A stretch of DNA of 64,000 nt from CAZVYS01 sp964630755 (GTDB taxonomy: Bacteria > Patescibacteriota > Microgenomatia > UBA1400 > CG1-02-47-37). Shown here one piece after another: positions 8,035 through 16,125 of the stretch. A program made the position numbers and the translations under genes. The notes beneath the pieces were generated by a model. That model was not told the DNA's origin. It searched no databases and saw nothing but the letters and a program-made list of their open reading frames with translations. The DNA lies in assembly GCA_964630755.1 (NCBI GenBank), contig CAZVYS010000001.1, forward strand, positions 1 to 64,000, read 5' to 3'. How positions within the stretch are numbered: position 1 is the stretch's first letter; every line of letters begins with the position of its first letter.

Positions 8035-10545
8035 ATGAAGGCAATAAGTTATAAACTAATCCATCTACCTATCTGGTGGTATAAAAATAGCTTGGTTGCT
8101 TATCAACGATTATTTAGAAATCTACTAATCTTTTTGGATAACAAACTGGCAGTGAGCTTGATGCTACGAATGATGTTGGTACCTATGTTTCATGATAAAA
8201 GTTTTTTGGGAAGAATTTTAAGTTTATTATTTCGGTTAGTTAGAACGGTGGTTGGTGGTTTGATTATCTTTGTGACGATCCTTGCGATTGGATTTTGGTT
8301 GATAATTTGGCTAGTTTTACCATTTTTATTATTAGCAATCGGGCCAATTGGTTGGTTACTGTTAATAATATTTTGGTTAGTTTCTGTATATAAACAGTTA
8401 AATAAGCCTTTAAAGCTACATAAAGATATTAAACTTCAACCAAGCAAGATAAAAAATTACTTATCTAAAGAAACTGCTTTAGCTTTTAAGCAGGCAAATA
8501 ATAATAGTCAGTCATTTTTATTTTTATTGCTAAAAGAAAGGCGAGTTTTACAATTACTCCAAAGAATTGAAATTACTCCAGAAACAGTTTTAAACATAAA
8601 GCCAAATTTAATAATAAGAGAGTGGTTAGTAATGGCAGCTGAGTTAGCAATCGAGCTTAAAGATGAAGTAATTAATTCAAGTCACTTGATGCTGGCGTTA
8701 CTTAAAAATGAGAATTTTAGATTCAAGGAAGCTTTAGAAACTATTAAATGGCTTAAGCAAAAAAAATACTGGGCTAAAACTCCATTTTTGTGGGAAAAAG
8801 AATATGTCGTTAGGCCAATCGGAGGAGTCGACCGAGCTTGGACAGGAATACCAACTCCAACTTTAGATAGATATGGTAAAGACTTAACTAAAAAAGCCCA
8901 AAAAGCTCAATTGCCAGAAATGTTTGGGAAAAAGAAAATTAGTGAGCAGATAATCAAGATTTTATCTAGAAAACAGCAAGATAATGTGATGGTGATTGGA
9001 GAACCTGGTTCTGGAAAAAGCACTTTAGTTAAAGGAATAGCCCAAGAAATAGTTAGAGGGGTAAAAGCTAAAAGCTTAAGGTTTAAGCGCTTAATAGCTT
9101 TAGATATTAGTAAATTAGTGGCTGGAGCAAATAATGCTGAGTTAAATCATCGAATTAATACTATTATTGATGAAATAGTGGCAGCAGAGAATATTATTTT
9201 ATTCATAGATGAAGTTCACCATCTAGCTTCGGTCAATAAAAATACACCAGAGACTAGTGAGTTGTTTAGAGCTTTAGAGCCTCATTTATCAGAAGGAGAG
9301 TTTCAATTTATTGGAGCAACAACGACAGAAAATTATAAAAAATACATAGAACCAAACGAGGCTTTTGCACGCCTATTTGAAACAGTTGAGCTAGAAGAAG
9401 CTAGCATAAAAGATACCCTTGAAGTTTTAAAATACTTAAGCTTTAGATGGGAAGTAAGTGAAAAAGTAATCATTACAACTCGGTCATTAAACTCGATTAT
9501 TAAGTTAAGTAAACAGTTAATTCATAATCGAGTTTTTCCAGACAAAGCAGTTAATTTGTTAGACGAAGTGGTGGCAATAGTAAAAGCAAAAGAGAATCGA
9601 ATAGTAACCACAGCTGAGGTTGAGAAGTTAGTGTCAGAAAAAACAAAAGTGCCAGTATCACAGATAGATAAAGAAGAGGCAGAAATTTTATTAAATATTG
9701 AAAAAAAGCTACACCAAAGAGTAGTGGGTCAAGACGAAGCTATTAAAGCGATCTCATCAGCTATTAGAAGAGCTAGAACAGGGTTAAAAAATTTACAAAA
9801 GCCAATTGCCAGCTTTATGTTTTCTGGTCCAACTGGAGTTGGGAAAACAGAAACTGCAAAAGCTCTAGCGGCTGAGTTTTTTGGGAGTGAAAAAATAATG
9901 ATTAGGCTTGATATGAGTGAGTATCAAAACTTAGATAGTATAAATAGATTAATTGGTGCTCCTAGTAAAGGGAATCAAATCAATCAAGGGGGACAATTAA
10001 CAGAGGCAGTAAAGCAACAACCTTATGCTTTAGTACTACTTGATGAGATAGAAAAAGCCCATCCAAAAATTTTAAATTTATTTTTGCAAGTACTTGACGA
10101 TGCTCGATTAACAGATAGCCAGGGAAAGGTGGTTGATTTTTCCAATACAATTATTATTGCTACTACTAATATTGGAACTAGGTCTTTAACTAAGGGGGTA
10201 AAGAAGAGCAAGGTGTTAGCTGAACTAGAGGCTCATTATGCACCTGAATTTTTAAATCGTTTTACTGGTTTAATTATGTTTAATAATCTAAATCCTAAAG
10301 AAATTAAACAGATAATTAAGATAAAACTAAATCAATTAACTGATCAGTTAAAAAAACAAGAGATCGAGGTTAAGTTTGACTTAAAAGTGATTGATCAGTT
10401 AGCTGAGCTTGGCTTTTCAACAAAATGGGGCGGCAGACAAGTAGACCGAGTCATCCAAGAAAAAATAATGAATTTAATTGCAGAAAAAATATTAAAAGGG
10501 GAAATAAAAAAGCGTTCGTTATTTGAGATAAATGAAGTCAGTTAA
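8035..10545 (+). CDS. Membrane-anchored ClpC/ClpA-type double AAA+ ATPase
   Basis: The 836-residue protein begins with about 135 residues that are absent from cytosolic ClpC, including a hydrophobic region likely to be two membrane helices (about 71-118). A Clp N-like helical repeat follows (about 140-240). AAA domain 1 has Walker A GEPGSGKST (about 322-330) and Walker B ILFIDEVHHL. AAA domain 2 has Walker A SGPTGVGKTETAKA (about 600) and Walker B ALVLLDEIEKAHP. The region after TTNIGTRSLTKG is short and lacks an IGF/VGF-type ClpP-docking tripeptide, so it may unfold or disaggregate proteins without ClpP. No clpP is in the window. It overlaps prfB by 14 bases. Confidence 0.9.
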   Translation: MKAISYKLIHLPIWWYKNSLVAYQRLFRNLLIFLDNKLAVSLMLRMMLVPMFHDKSFLGRILSLLFRLVRTVVGGLIIFVTILAIGFWLIIWLVLPFLLLAIGPIGWLLLIIFWLVSVYKQLNKPLKLHKDIKLQPSKIKNYLSKETALAFKQANNNSQSFLFLLLKERRVLQLLQRIEITPETVLNIKPNLIIREWLVMAAELAIELKDEVINSSHLMLALLKNENFRFKEALETIKWLKQKKYWAKTPFLWEKEYVVRPIGGVDRAWTGIPTPTLDRYGKDLTKKAQKAQLPEMFGKKKISEQIIKILSRKQQDNVMVIGEPGSGKSTLVKGIAQEIVRGVKAKSLRFKRLIALDISKLVAGANNAELNHRINTIIDEIVAAENIILFIDEVHHLASVNKNTPETSELFRALEPHLSEGEFQFIGATTTENYKKYIEPNEAFARLFETVELEEASIKDTLEVLKYLSFRWEVSEKVIITTRSLNSIIKLSKQLIHNRVFPDKAVNLLDEVVAIVKAKENRIVTTAEVEKLVSEKTKVPVSQIDKEEAEILLNIEKKLHQRVVGQDEAIKAISSAIRRARTGLKNLQKPIASFMFSGPTGVGKTETAKALAAEFFGSEKIMIRLDMSEYQNLDSINRLIGAPSKGNQINQGGQLTEAVKQQPYALVLLDEIEKAHPKILNLFLQVLDDARLTDSQGKVVDFSNTIIIATTNIGTRSLTKGVKKSKVLAELEAHYAPEFLNRFTGLIMFNNLNPKEIKQIIKIKLNQLTDQLKKQEIEVKFDLKVIDQLAELGFSTKWGGRQVDRVIQEKIMNLIAEKILKGEIKKRSLFEINEVS

Positions 10546-11608
10546 TGAAAGTTTAACTAGAATCACAGACCGCCTGAAGCAGCTAAAACAGGCGGTTGGT
10601 TTTAGAAAGCAAAAACAAAAAGTAAAAGAGCTAGAATTTTTAAGTCAATCAGAAACATTGTGGCAAGATCAAGTAAAAGCTCAAGTTGTGATGAAAAAAT
10701 TGGCCGGAGCAAAAAATGAGATTAAAGAAATTGAAGAGCTAGAAATAAAAATTAAGCAGTTAAATGAGCTAGCAAGTTCAGTGACCAAGGCTGAAGCGGA
10801 AACTTTAAAACCTGAAGTAAAAAAACTAACAAAAATCTTAAAAAAATTGGAACTAAAAAAATATTTTTCAAATGAACATGATAGATCAGCGGCGATTTTA
10901 TCGATTCATGCTGGTCAAGGAGGAACTGAGGCAATGGACTGGACAGCAATGTTAAAGCGAATGTATTTGAGGTTTTGTGAAAGACAGGATTTTAAAGCAG
11001 TGGTAATAAATGAGACAGTTGGCGAGGAAGCGGGTACAAAAAGTGTGACTATTGCTGTGGATGGATTGTACGCTTATGGTTACTTAAGGCACGAAAAAGG
11101 AACTCATCGACTGGTTAGACAGTCCCCTTTTAATGCTGACAATTTAAGGCAAACTTCTTTTGCCCTAGTTGAAGTCTTACCAGAAATTGAAGAAACTGAT
11201 GAAGTAGAAATAAAAGATGATGATTTGGAGATTGAGTTTTATAGAAGTAGTGGGTCTGGAGGTCAAAATGTTAATAAAGTATCTACGGCTGTTAGATTGA
11301 AGCATAAACCAACAGGAATTATAGTTGAGAGTCAATCCCAGAGATATCAAGAGCAAAATCGAAAAATGGCATTAAAATTACTGATGGCTAGGCTTTGGGA
11401 AAAAGAAGAAGCAAGAAGAGAAAAAAAAATTAGCAATATAAAAGGTGAGCATAAACATGCTTCATGGGGAAATCAAATAAGATCTTATGTACTCCACCCT
11501 TATAAACAAGTAAAAGACTTGAGAACAGAATTTGTGAGCAAAGACCCAGAATCAGTCCTTGATGGAAAGATTAAAGACTTTATTGAAGCTAGCCTTAGAT
11601 TAGGATAA
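10532..11608 (+). CDS. prfB: Peptide chain release factor 2
   Basis: RF2 releases the peptide at UGA and UAA codons. The 358-residue protein has the peptidyl-tRNA hydrolysis motif GGQ (SGSGGQNVNKVSTAVRLKH) and the RF2 stop-recognition motif SPF (LVRQSPFNADNLRQ). There is no in-frame stop near codon 25, so the programmed +1 frameshift known from many prfB genes is absent. Its presence, with TGA used as a stop in this window (for example ftsE and the M23 gene), argues that UGA is not reassigned. The start lies inside the end of the Clp-type gene. Confidence 0.97.
   Translation: MKSVNESLTRITDRLKQLKQAVGFRKQKQKVKELEFLSQSETLWQDQVKAQVVMKKLAGAKNEIKEIEELEIKIKQLNELASSVTKAEAETLKPEVKKLTKILKKLELKKYFSNEHDRSAAILSIHAGQGGTEAMDWTAMLKRMYLRFCERQDFKAVVINETVGEEAGTKSVTIAVDGLYAYGYLRHEKGTHRLVRQSPFNADNLRQTSFALVEVLPEIEETDEVEIKDDDLEIEFYRSSGSGGQNVNKVSTAVRLKHKPTGIIVESQSQRYQEQNRKMALKLLMARLWEKEEARREKKISNIKGEHKHASWGNQIRSYVLHPYKQVKDLRTEFVSKDPESVLDGKIKDFIEASLRLG
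10569..10596 (+). repeat. GC-rich inverted repeat in the prfB 5' coding region
   Basis: Arms ACCGCCTG and CAGGCGGT (8 bp, perfect) are separated by 12 bases and lie 38 bases into prfB. The stem is far more GC-rich than its surroundings. It may be another decayed palindromic insertion or an mRNA hairpin. Confidence 0.4.
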
Positions 11609-11610
11609 AC

Positions 11611-11656
11611 TAGAATGAGCAGGTCCGATGAAACGTCGGACATCTGCAGCTATAAA
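11611..11656 (+). repeat. 46-base repeat, copy A, with a 19-base hairpin
   Basis: This intergenic unit starts right after prfB and contains a perfect hairpin at 11623-11641 (arms GTCCGA and TCGGAC, loop TGAAACG), flanked by GCAG and CTGC that can extend the stem. A diverged direct copy lies at 12173-12218, so the two flank the 168-codon gene between them. The hairpin core (TCCGATGAAACGTCGGA) is almost the same as three hairpins in the RNase P RNA. Confidence 0.7.
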
Positions 11657-11671
11657 TAATAGGAGAAATAT

Positions 11672-12178
11672 ATGACTGATGATATTAAGCCATTAAATTT
11701 AAATTCAGAAGCTGAAGTTAAAGTAACAGCTAAGACAGAAAATCCACCTGTTGAGGTCGGGAAACAAACTCCACTAAAAAAAGAGGGCCCAAAAAAGAAA
11801 ATGATAGTTTGGTTACTGGTACTAGTATTACTAGGCACTGGAACTGGTTTTGGACTTAGCTTGATTAGTAAACCAAAAACCCCGAAGAAATTATCTAATA
11901 AAGTTGAAGGAGAACTACAAGCTGGTGATATTTTTGGAGTTGAAGATGAAGAAGCATTTAGAGATACAGCTGAAGGAATGTTGGTAGCTGGTGGCATAGA
12001 CGGAGAAGGATCACATCACCTGGAAAGAGAAGGTGGAGAATCTCAATATGTTTATGTTACTTCGTCCGTCATAGACTTGGATCAATTCTTAGATAAAAAA
12101 GTCAAGGTTTGGGGAGAAACCTTTGAGGCTCAAAAAGCTGGTTGGCTCATGGATGTGGGCCGATTACAGGTACTATAA
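11672..12178 (+). CDS. Single-pass membrane protein, unknown function
   Basis: The 168-residue protein has a polar, Lys-rich N-terminal cytoplasmic segment (1-47) and one membrane helix (MIVWLLVLVLLGTGTGFGLSL, about 48-68; written here as its first and last residues MIVW and GLSL). An extracytoplasmic domain of about 95 residues follows. The last 45 residues (SQYVYVTSSVIDLDQFLDKK then VKVWGETFEAQKAGWLMDVG) look like a small beta-barrel, perhaps OB-like. AGGAG precedes the ATG by 7 bases. It sits between prfB and ftsE, flanked on both sides by copies of the 46-base repeat. Confidence 0.65.
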   Translation: MTDDIKPLNLNSEAEVKVTAKTENPPVEVGKQTPLKKEGPKKKMIVWLLVLVLLGTGTGFGLSLISKPKTPKKLSNKVEGELQAGDIFGVEDEEAFRDTAEGMLVAGGIDGEGSHHLEREGGESQYVYVTSSVIDLDQFLDKKVKVWGETFEAQKAGWLMDVGRLQVL

Positions 12179-12218
12179 TGAGCAGGCTTGATGCCGCGTC
12201 GGACAGCAGCAGTCATAA
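12173..12218 (+). repeat. 46-base repeat, copy B
   Basis: This diverged copy of the unit at 11611-11656 shares AATGAGCAGG, the central GATG...CGTCGGACA block and a GCAG...ATAAT end. The hairpin is degraded here. It contains the stop codon of the preceding gene (TAA at 12176) and ends just before the preferred ftsE start. Confidence 0.65.
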
Positions 12219-12220
12219 TT

Positions 12221-12901
12221 ATGATAGTATTCCAAAAAATAACAAAAGTTTTTCCCGATGGAAGTAAGGCTTTAGATCAAGTATCGATTCAAATTAATGA
12301 AGGAGAGTTTGTATTTTTTATTGGACCTAGTGGTGCTGGCAAAACTACGATTATGAAATTACTTCGTAAAGAGATAACGCCAAGTGATGGAGTGATTTTA
12401 ATCAAAGATTTAGATTTAAATAAAATGGAACTAACTGAGATACCAAAACTAAGAAGGCAAGTAGCCATGTGTTTTCAAGATTTTAAACTACTTCATGACA
12501 GGACAGTTTTTGAGAATATTGCCTTAAGTTTAGAAATAAGAGATATGGAAGAAGAGGAAATTAATAACGAAGTGGCTGAAGTGCTAACTAAAGTTGGTTT
12601 AAAGAAAAAAGGAGGATTTTTTCCAATTCAGTTATCTGGTGGAGAGTTGCAAAGAGTTGGTATTGCTAGAGCAATAGTAGGTAAGCCTGAAGTATTAATA
12701 GCAGATGAACCAACTGGCAATTTAGATCCAAAGTCAGCCTTAAAAATCTTAAAATTATTTAAAGAAATTAATTTGTCTGGTACGACAGTCTTGGTGGCTA
12801 CTCATAATGCTGAGATAGTAAATAAATTTAAAGAAAGGGTGGTATTTTTCGAAAATGGAAAACTGATTAGTGATCAAAAAAAAGGTAAGTATAAACAATG
12901 A
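12221..12901 (+). CDS. ftsE: Cell division ATP-binding protein FtsE
   Basis: FtsE is the ATPase of the FtsEX complex, which links cytokinesis to peptidoglycan hydrolases. Visible motifs: Walker A GPSGAGKTT, Q-loop CFQDFKLL, ABC signature LSGGELQRVGIARAI, Walker B VLIADEPTGNLD and the H-loop ATHN. I chose the ATG at 12221 (MIVFQKITKVFPDG) because an earlier in-frame TTG/ATG near 12188 lies within the repeat copy B and adds a non-family leader. Its stop overlaps ftsX by 4 bases (ATGA), showing translational coupling. Confidence 0.97.
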   Translation: MIVFQKITKVFPDGSKALDQVSIQINEGEFVFFIGPSGAGKTTIMKLLRKEITPSDGVILIKDLDLNKMELTEIPKLRRQVAMCFQDFKLLHDRTVFENIALSLEIRDMEEEEINNEVAEVLTKVGLKKKGGFFPIQLSGGELQRVGIARAIVGKPEVLIADEPTGNLDPKSALKILKLFKEINLSGTTVLVATHNAEIVNKFKERVVFFENGKLISDQKKGKYKQ

Positions 12902-13776
12902 AAAAAATAATTGAAAAAACCCTTATTCAACTAAGAAGAAGTCCATTCCAGGGCTTAGCAGCAGTGATGACGACCACTCTGACTTTATTGGTAATATCGG
13001 TGTTCGCGTTAATTTCATTTGGGTCAATAAAAATCTTAAAATATTTTGAATCAGCCCCTCAAGTAATTGCTTTTTTTAAGCCAGGTGAAGATTTAGCTGA
13101 TAATCAAATAGCTAATATTAAGGCGCAGCTTCAAACAACTGGAAAATTAAACGAATTTAGGTACGTATCAACTAGAGAAGCTGAGGCAATATATAAACAA
13201 AAAAATAAAGACAACCCTTTGTTATTAGAATTGGTGGATTACAACATTTTACCGGCTTCTATTGAAATATCGGCTAATGAACTAACAGATTTAGTTGAGC
13301 TTAAAAGCATATTGCAAACCCAAGAAGGAGTAGATGACGTGGTTTTTTATGAAGAAATTGTTAATAATTTAAATAAATGGATAAAAAGTGTTAAGGGTCT
13401 TGGAGCAACTGTGATAACTTACCTAACTTTGGAATCTATTTTAGTGGTATTAGTAATAATTGGAATGCAGATAGCCTCAAAAAGAGAAGAAATTGAAATC
13501 CAAAGATTATTGGGAGCAACGACTTGGTTTATAAAAAAACCATTTGTGACAGCAGGTATTATTTATGGACTAGCAGGGAGTTTTATTGCTTGGATTTTTA
13601 GTTATTTACTAGTTTTATACTCAACTCCATTTCTAGCAAACTGGTTACAGGACATTCCTTTATTGCCGATCCCTTTTTGGTTTATGATGGCGATGCTAGC
13701 CGCTGAGTTAATATTTGGTAGTTTAATCGGAGCAATCGCCGGATTATTGGCTACTCATAGGTTCTTAAAAAACTAA
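12898..13776 (+). CDS. ftsX: Cell division protein FtsX
   Basis: FtsX is the membrane subunit of FtsEX. The 292-residue protein has an N-terminal helix (about residues 20-45), an extracytoplasmic domain (about 50-165) containing EFRYVSTREAEAIY, and three C-terminal helices (about 170-190, 215-240 and 260-285). Between these is the conserved cytoplasmic loop ASKREEIEIQRLLGAT. This four-helix layout is standard for FtsX. The gene downstream encodes a coiled-coil M23 peptidase, the usual type of FtsX partner (EnvC or PcsB in other bacteria). Confidence 0.96.
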   Translation: MKKIIEKTLIQLRRSPFQGLAAVMTTTLTLLVISVFALISFGSIKILKYFESAPQVIAFFKPGEDLADNQIANIKAQLQTTGKLNEFRYVSTREAEAIYKQKNKDNPLLLELVDYNILPASIEISANELTDLVELKSILQTQEGVDDVVFYEEIVNNLNKWIKSVKGLGATVITYLTLESILVVLVIIGMQIASKREEIEIQRLLGATTWFIKKPFVTAGIIYGLAGSFIAWIFSYLLVLYSTPFLANWLQDIPLLPIPFWFMMAMLAAELIFGSLIGAIAGLLATHRFLKN

Positions 13777-13785
13777 GCTGACTTT

Positions 13786-14925
13786 ATGATTAAGAAACTA
13801 ATTCTAATTTTTCTAGGATTATGGTTATTGGTAATGCCTATTGGTTTAGCATCGGCTAATTTAAGTGATGATTATAAAAGCACTCAAGAAAAAATCGAAG
13901 AACTAGAAAATAAAATTTCTGAAGCAAGAGGTCAACAAAAAACTTTAAAAAACACTATTGCTTATCTAGATAATCAAGTTGCTTTAACTAAAATTCAAAT
14001 AGAACAAACTGAAGATGAGCTAAAAGTGCTTGGTGAAGAAATTGCAACTTTGTCGGTAAAGATTAACCGGTTAGACGTAAATTTAAATGAAGTGTCAGGC
14101 TTGTTAGTCACTCGAGTGGGAGCGGCTTATAAGCGAGGATATATCAAGCCAATGTACGTGTTGTTATCTTCGGGAGGATTTAATGAGTTTTTTGAAAGCA
14201 ATAAATACTTGCAAGTAGCTCAACAAAACGATCGCAAGATTTTGCTTGAACTTCAAAATTCAAGAGATCAACATCAGCAACAAAAGTCGGTTAAAGAAAC
14301 AAAACAAGCTGAAGTTGAAAAATTACAGTTAACATTACAAACTCAAAAAGTAACTTTAGCAGCTCAAAAACTTCAAAAAGAAGAACTGCTTGAATTAACT
14401 AAGAATGATGAAGCTAAATTTCAACAGTTAAGGGCTCAGCTCTTAGAAGAGCTGCAATCAATTGCTAGAGTGATGTCTCTTGAGGGAGTGAAAATTGGTG
14501 AGGTAAAAAAAGGTGATACTATTGCTTACGTAGGTAACACTGGCTGCTCAACTGGACCCCATTTGCATTTTGGAGTGTACCAAAATGGAGTGGCTCAGAA
14601 TCCAAAAGGATATATTGAAGATGGCCGGTTAGGTTATCCTTTAGGCGAAGCGCCTTTGGCCAATCATCCAGCCGGCTTAGTAACTCAATGGTATGGTGAA
14701 AACATTGACTGGTATCGATTATTATTTGGATTAGAACATGGACATACTGGCATTGATATGGCTTATGCTGGCGATAGTTCTGGAAGGTCAATTAAGGCAG
14801 CCAAAGATGGTACGGCTTATGCGGTTTCTGATACTCAAGCTTGTAGTTTAACTGGAACAGTTGGTAAAGGAGTTAGAATTGACCATGGAGATGAATTAGT
14901 AACTCTTTATTGGCATATTTTATGA
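13786..14925 (+). CDS. EnvC/PcsB-like coiled-coil protein with a circularly permuted M23 peptidase domain
   Basis: The 379-residue protein has a signal peptide (about 1-24) and long coiled coils (about 26-105 and 140-230), the layout of FtsX-activated EnvC or PcsB. The M23/LytM domain is in unusual order. The segment that normally ends the domain comes first (GDTIAYVGNTGCSTGPHLHF, with HxH at residues 259-261). The segment that normally starts it comes second (HTGIDMA, His320 and Asp324; then the closing YWH, His377). All metal-binding residues are present, so activity is plausible. The protein stops at YWHIL, exactly where the canonical domain would continue into the first segment. It probably cuts or licenses septal peptidoglycan. 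Confidence 0.85.
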   Translation: MIKKLILIFLGLWLLVMPIGLASANLSDDYKSTQEKIEELENKISEARGQQKTLKNTIAYLDNQVALTKIQIEQTEDELKVLGEEIATLSVKINRLDVNLNEVSGLLVTRVGAAYKRGYIKPMYVLLSSGGFNEFFESNKYLQVAQQNDRKILLELQNSRDQHQQQKSVKETKQAEVEKLQLTLQTQKVTLAAQKLQKEELLELTKNDEAKFQQLRAQLLEELQSIARVMSLEGVKIGEVKKGDTIAYVGNTGCSTGPHLHFGVYQNGVAQNPKGYIEDGRLGYPLGEAPLANHPAGLVTQWYGENIDWYRLLFGLEHGHTGIDMAYAGDSSGRSIKAAKDGTAYAVSDTQACSLTGTVGKGVRIDHGDELVTLYWHIL

Positions 14926-15779
14926 AAAGAATAAAAACTCTGAAGGTAATAGTAAGCGCCGTGACTGGCGCTATTTTTTTGCTATCGACACATTATGTAT
15001 TGGCGACTGATCTTTTTATAAATGAAGTTTTACCTAATCCTGAAGGCACGGATCAAGACAATGAGTGGGTGGAATTATATAATGCCAGCGATACAGAAAT
15101 AGATGTTAATGGTTATAAGCTAAAAGATAAAGCTGGAAATCAATTAATTATTGATAGTTCTAGAGTAAATGATTCTACTATTGTTGATGCTAGTAATTGG
15201 TTAGTAATTTATAGAAATGGCCACTCAAGTTTTTCATTAAATAATTCAGGTGATGAAATAATTAATTTATTCGACACTATCTCTTCTGACCCTGTTAATA
15301 TTTTTTCATATTCTGGGTCTGAGGAAAATAAAAGCTGGGGAAGATTATCTGATGGTGAGGAGATTTCAGTAGAAATTTTATCAATCACTCCTGGATCAGC
15401 AAATCAACCACAACCTTCACCAACTCCTAGTCCAACACCGAGTCCATCGCCGTCCCCTAGTCCGGATCCTAGCCCTACACCAAGCCCAAAACCAATTTCG
15501 AGCCCAAGTCCAAGTCCATCGCCAGATTCTGAGCCTATAGGAATTTCTACTACAGGGATCATCCCTGAAGGAGGAGAAACAACTGAGTCAGGATTGATGT
15601 TGCTTTCGACTAAATCTGGTGAAGTTAAGGGTGCCAGTGAAGCCAGTAAGGCTGCTAAAAACAAAAAACCAATAATAATTGCAGTTGTTTTAATAATTTT
15701 AGGACTAGGTTTAGTAATAGGAACAGGGGTGGTCTTCTATCAGGAACAAAAGTATAATGAAAAAGATGAAAAATATTAA
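14922..15779 (+). CDS. Surface-anchored lamin-tail-domain protein with Pro/Ser repeat stalk
   Basis: The protein (285 residues from the ATG at 14922, which overlaps the previous stop as ATGA) has a signal peptide and then a lamin tail domain (LTD; FINEVLPNPEG, NEWVELYNAS, VNGYKLKDKAGN, NWLVIYRNG). A low-complexity stalk of P-S-P/T repeats (about 160-205) and a C-terminal membrane helix (about 250-275) with a charged tail follow. This fits a wall-spanning surface protein. LTD domains of bacterial surface proteins are thought to bind DNA or other ligands, but the ligand here is unknown. Confidence 0.85.
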   Translation: MKRIKTLKVIVSAVTGAIFLLSTHYVLATDLFINEVLPNPEGTDQDNEWVELYNASDTEIDVNGYKLKDKAGNQLIIDSSRVNDSTIVDASNWLVIYRNGHSSFSLNNSGDEIINLFDTISSDPVNIFSYSGSEENKSWGRLSDGEEISVEILSITPGSANQPQPSPTPSPTPSPSPSPSPDPSPTPSPKPISSPSPSPSPDSEPIGISTTGIIPEGGETTESGLMLLSTKSGEVKGASEASKAAKNKKPIIIAVVLIILGLGLVIGTGVVFYQEQKYNEKDEKY

Positions 15780-16125
15780 GCTCTGGGTGCCGGTTTTGAT
15801 ATGGGCAGGAGTAATATTTGGTTTTTCTAGTATATCTATTAATAGTAATGCTGAATTTTCTTGGATTGATTTTATATTTAAAAAAACTGCTCATGTAGTT
15901 GAGTATGCAATTCTTTACTGGTTAGTTTATAGAGCTACTACTCAAAAAGGAAATAAAACAGATGGTAGAGTGTTTTTAAAAATACTAATAGTGGTGGTGC
16001 TTTATGCCCTGTCTGATGAGTGGCATCAAACTTTTGTGCCCGGAAGAGAAGGAACTTTGAGAGATGTAGGTTTTGATACAATTGGAGCTTTGCTTAGCTT
16101 AAATCAAATAAAAAGAAGCCTATGA
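15757..16125 (+). CDS. VanZ-like membrane protein
   Basis: The 122-residue protein has three to four membrane helices and the family pattern of VanZ-like proteins: FSSISINSN near the first helix, KKTAHVVEYAILYWLVYRA, and LSDEWHQTFVPGREGTLRDV, where the conserved DE.HQ and GR motifs are intact. The biochemical role of VanZ is uncertain; in enterococci it gives low-level teicoplanin resistance. It overlaps the previous gene by 23 bases and the next by 4. Confidence 0.9.
   Translation: MKKMKNIKLWVPVLIWAGVIFGFSSISINSNAEFSWIDFIFKKTAHVVEYAILYWLVYRATTQKGNKTDGRVFLKILIVVVLYALSDEWHQTFVPGREGTLRDVGFDTIGALLSLNQIKRSL

Noticed and set aside
10532..10640. Programmed frameshift in prfB
   Set aside because: No in-frame TGA or slippery CTT-TGA is present; the frame is open from ATG to the end.
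15415..15535. Short tandem repeats as a CRISPR or phase-variable array
   Set aside because: The repeats are the codons of the P-S-P/T stalk, with no spacers and no long homopolymer that would allow slippage.
15404..15664. Minus-strand Gly-rich open frame inside the lamin-tail gene
   Set aside because: It is the antisense of the Pro/Ser repeat stalk and has no independent start signals.
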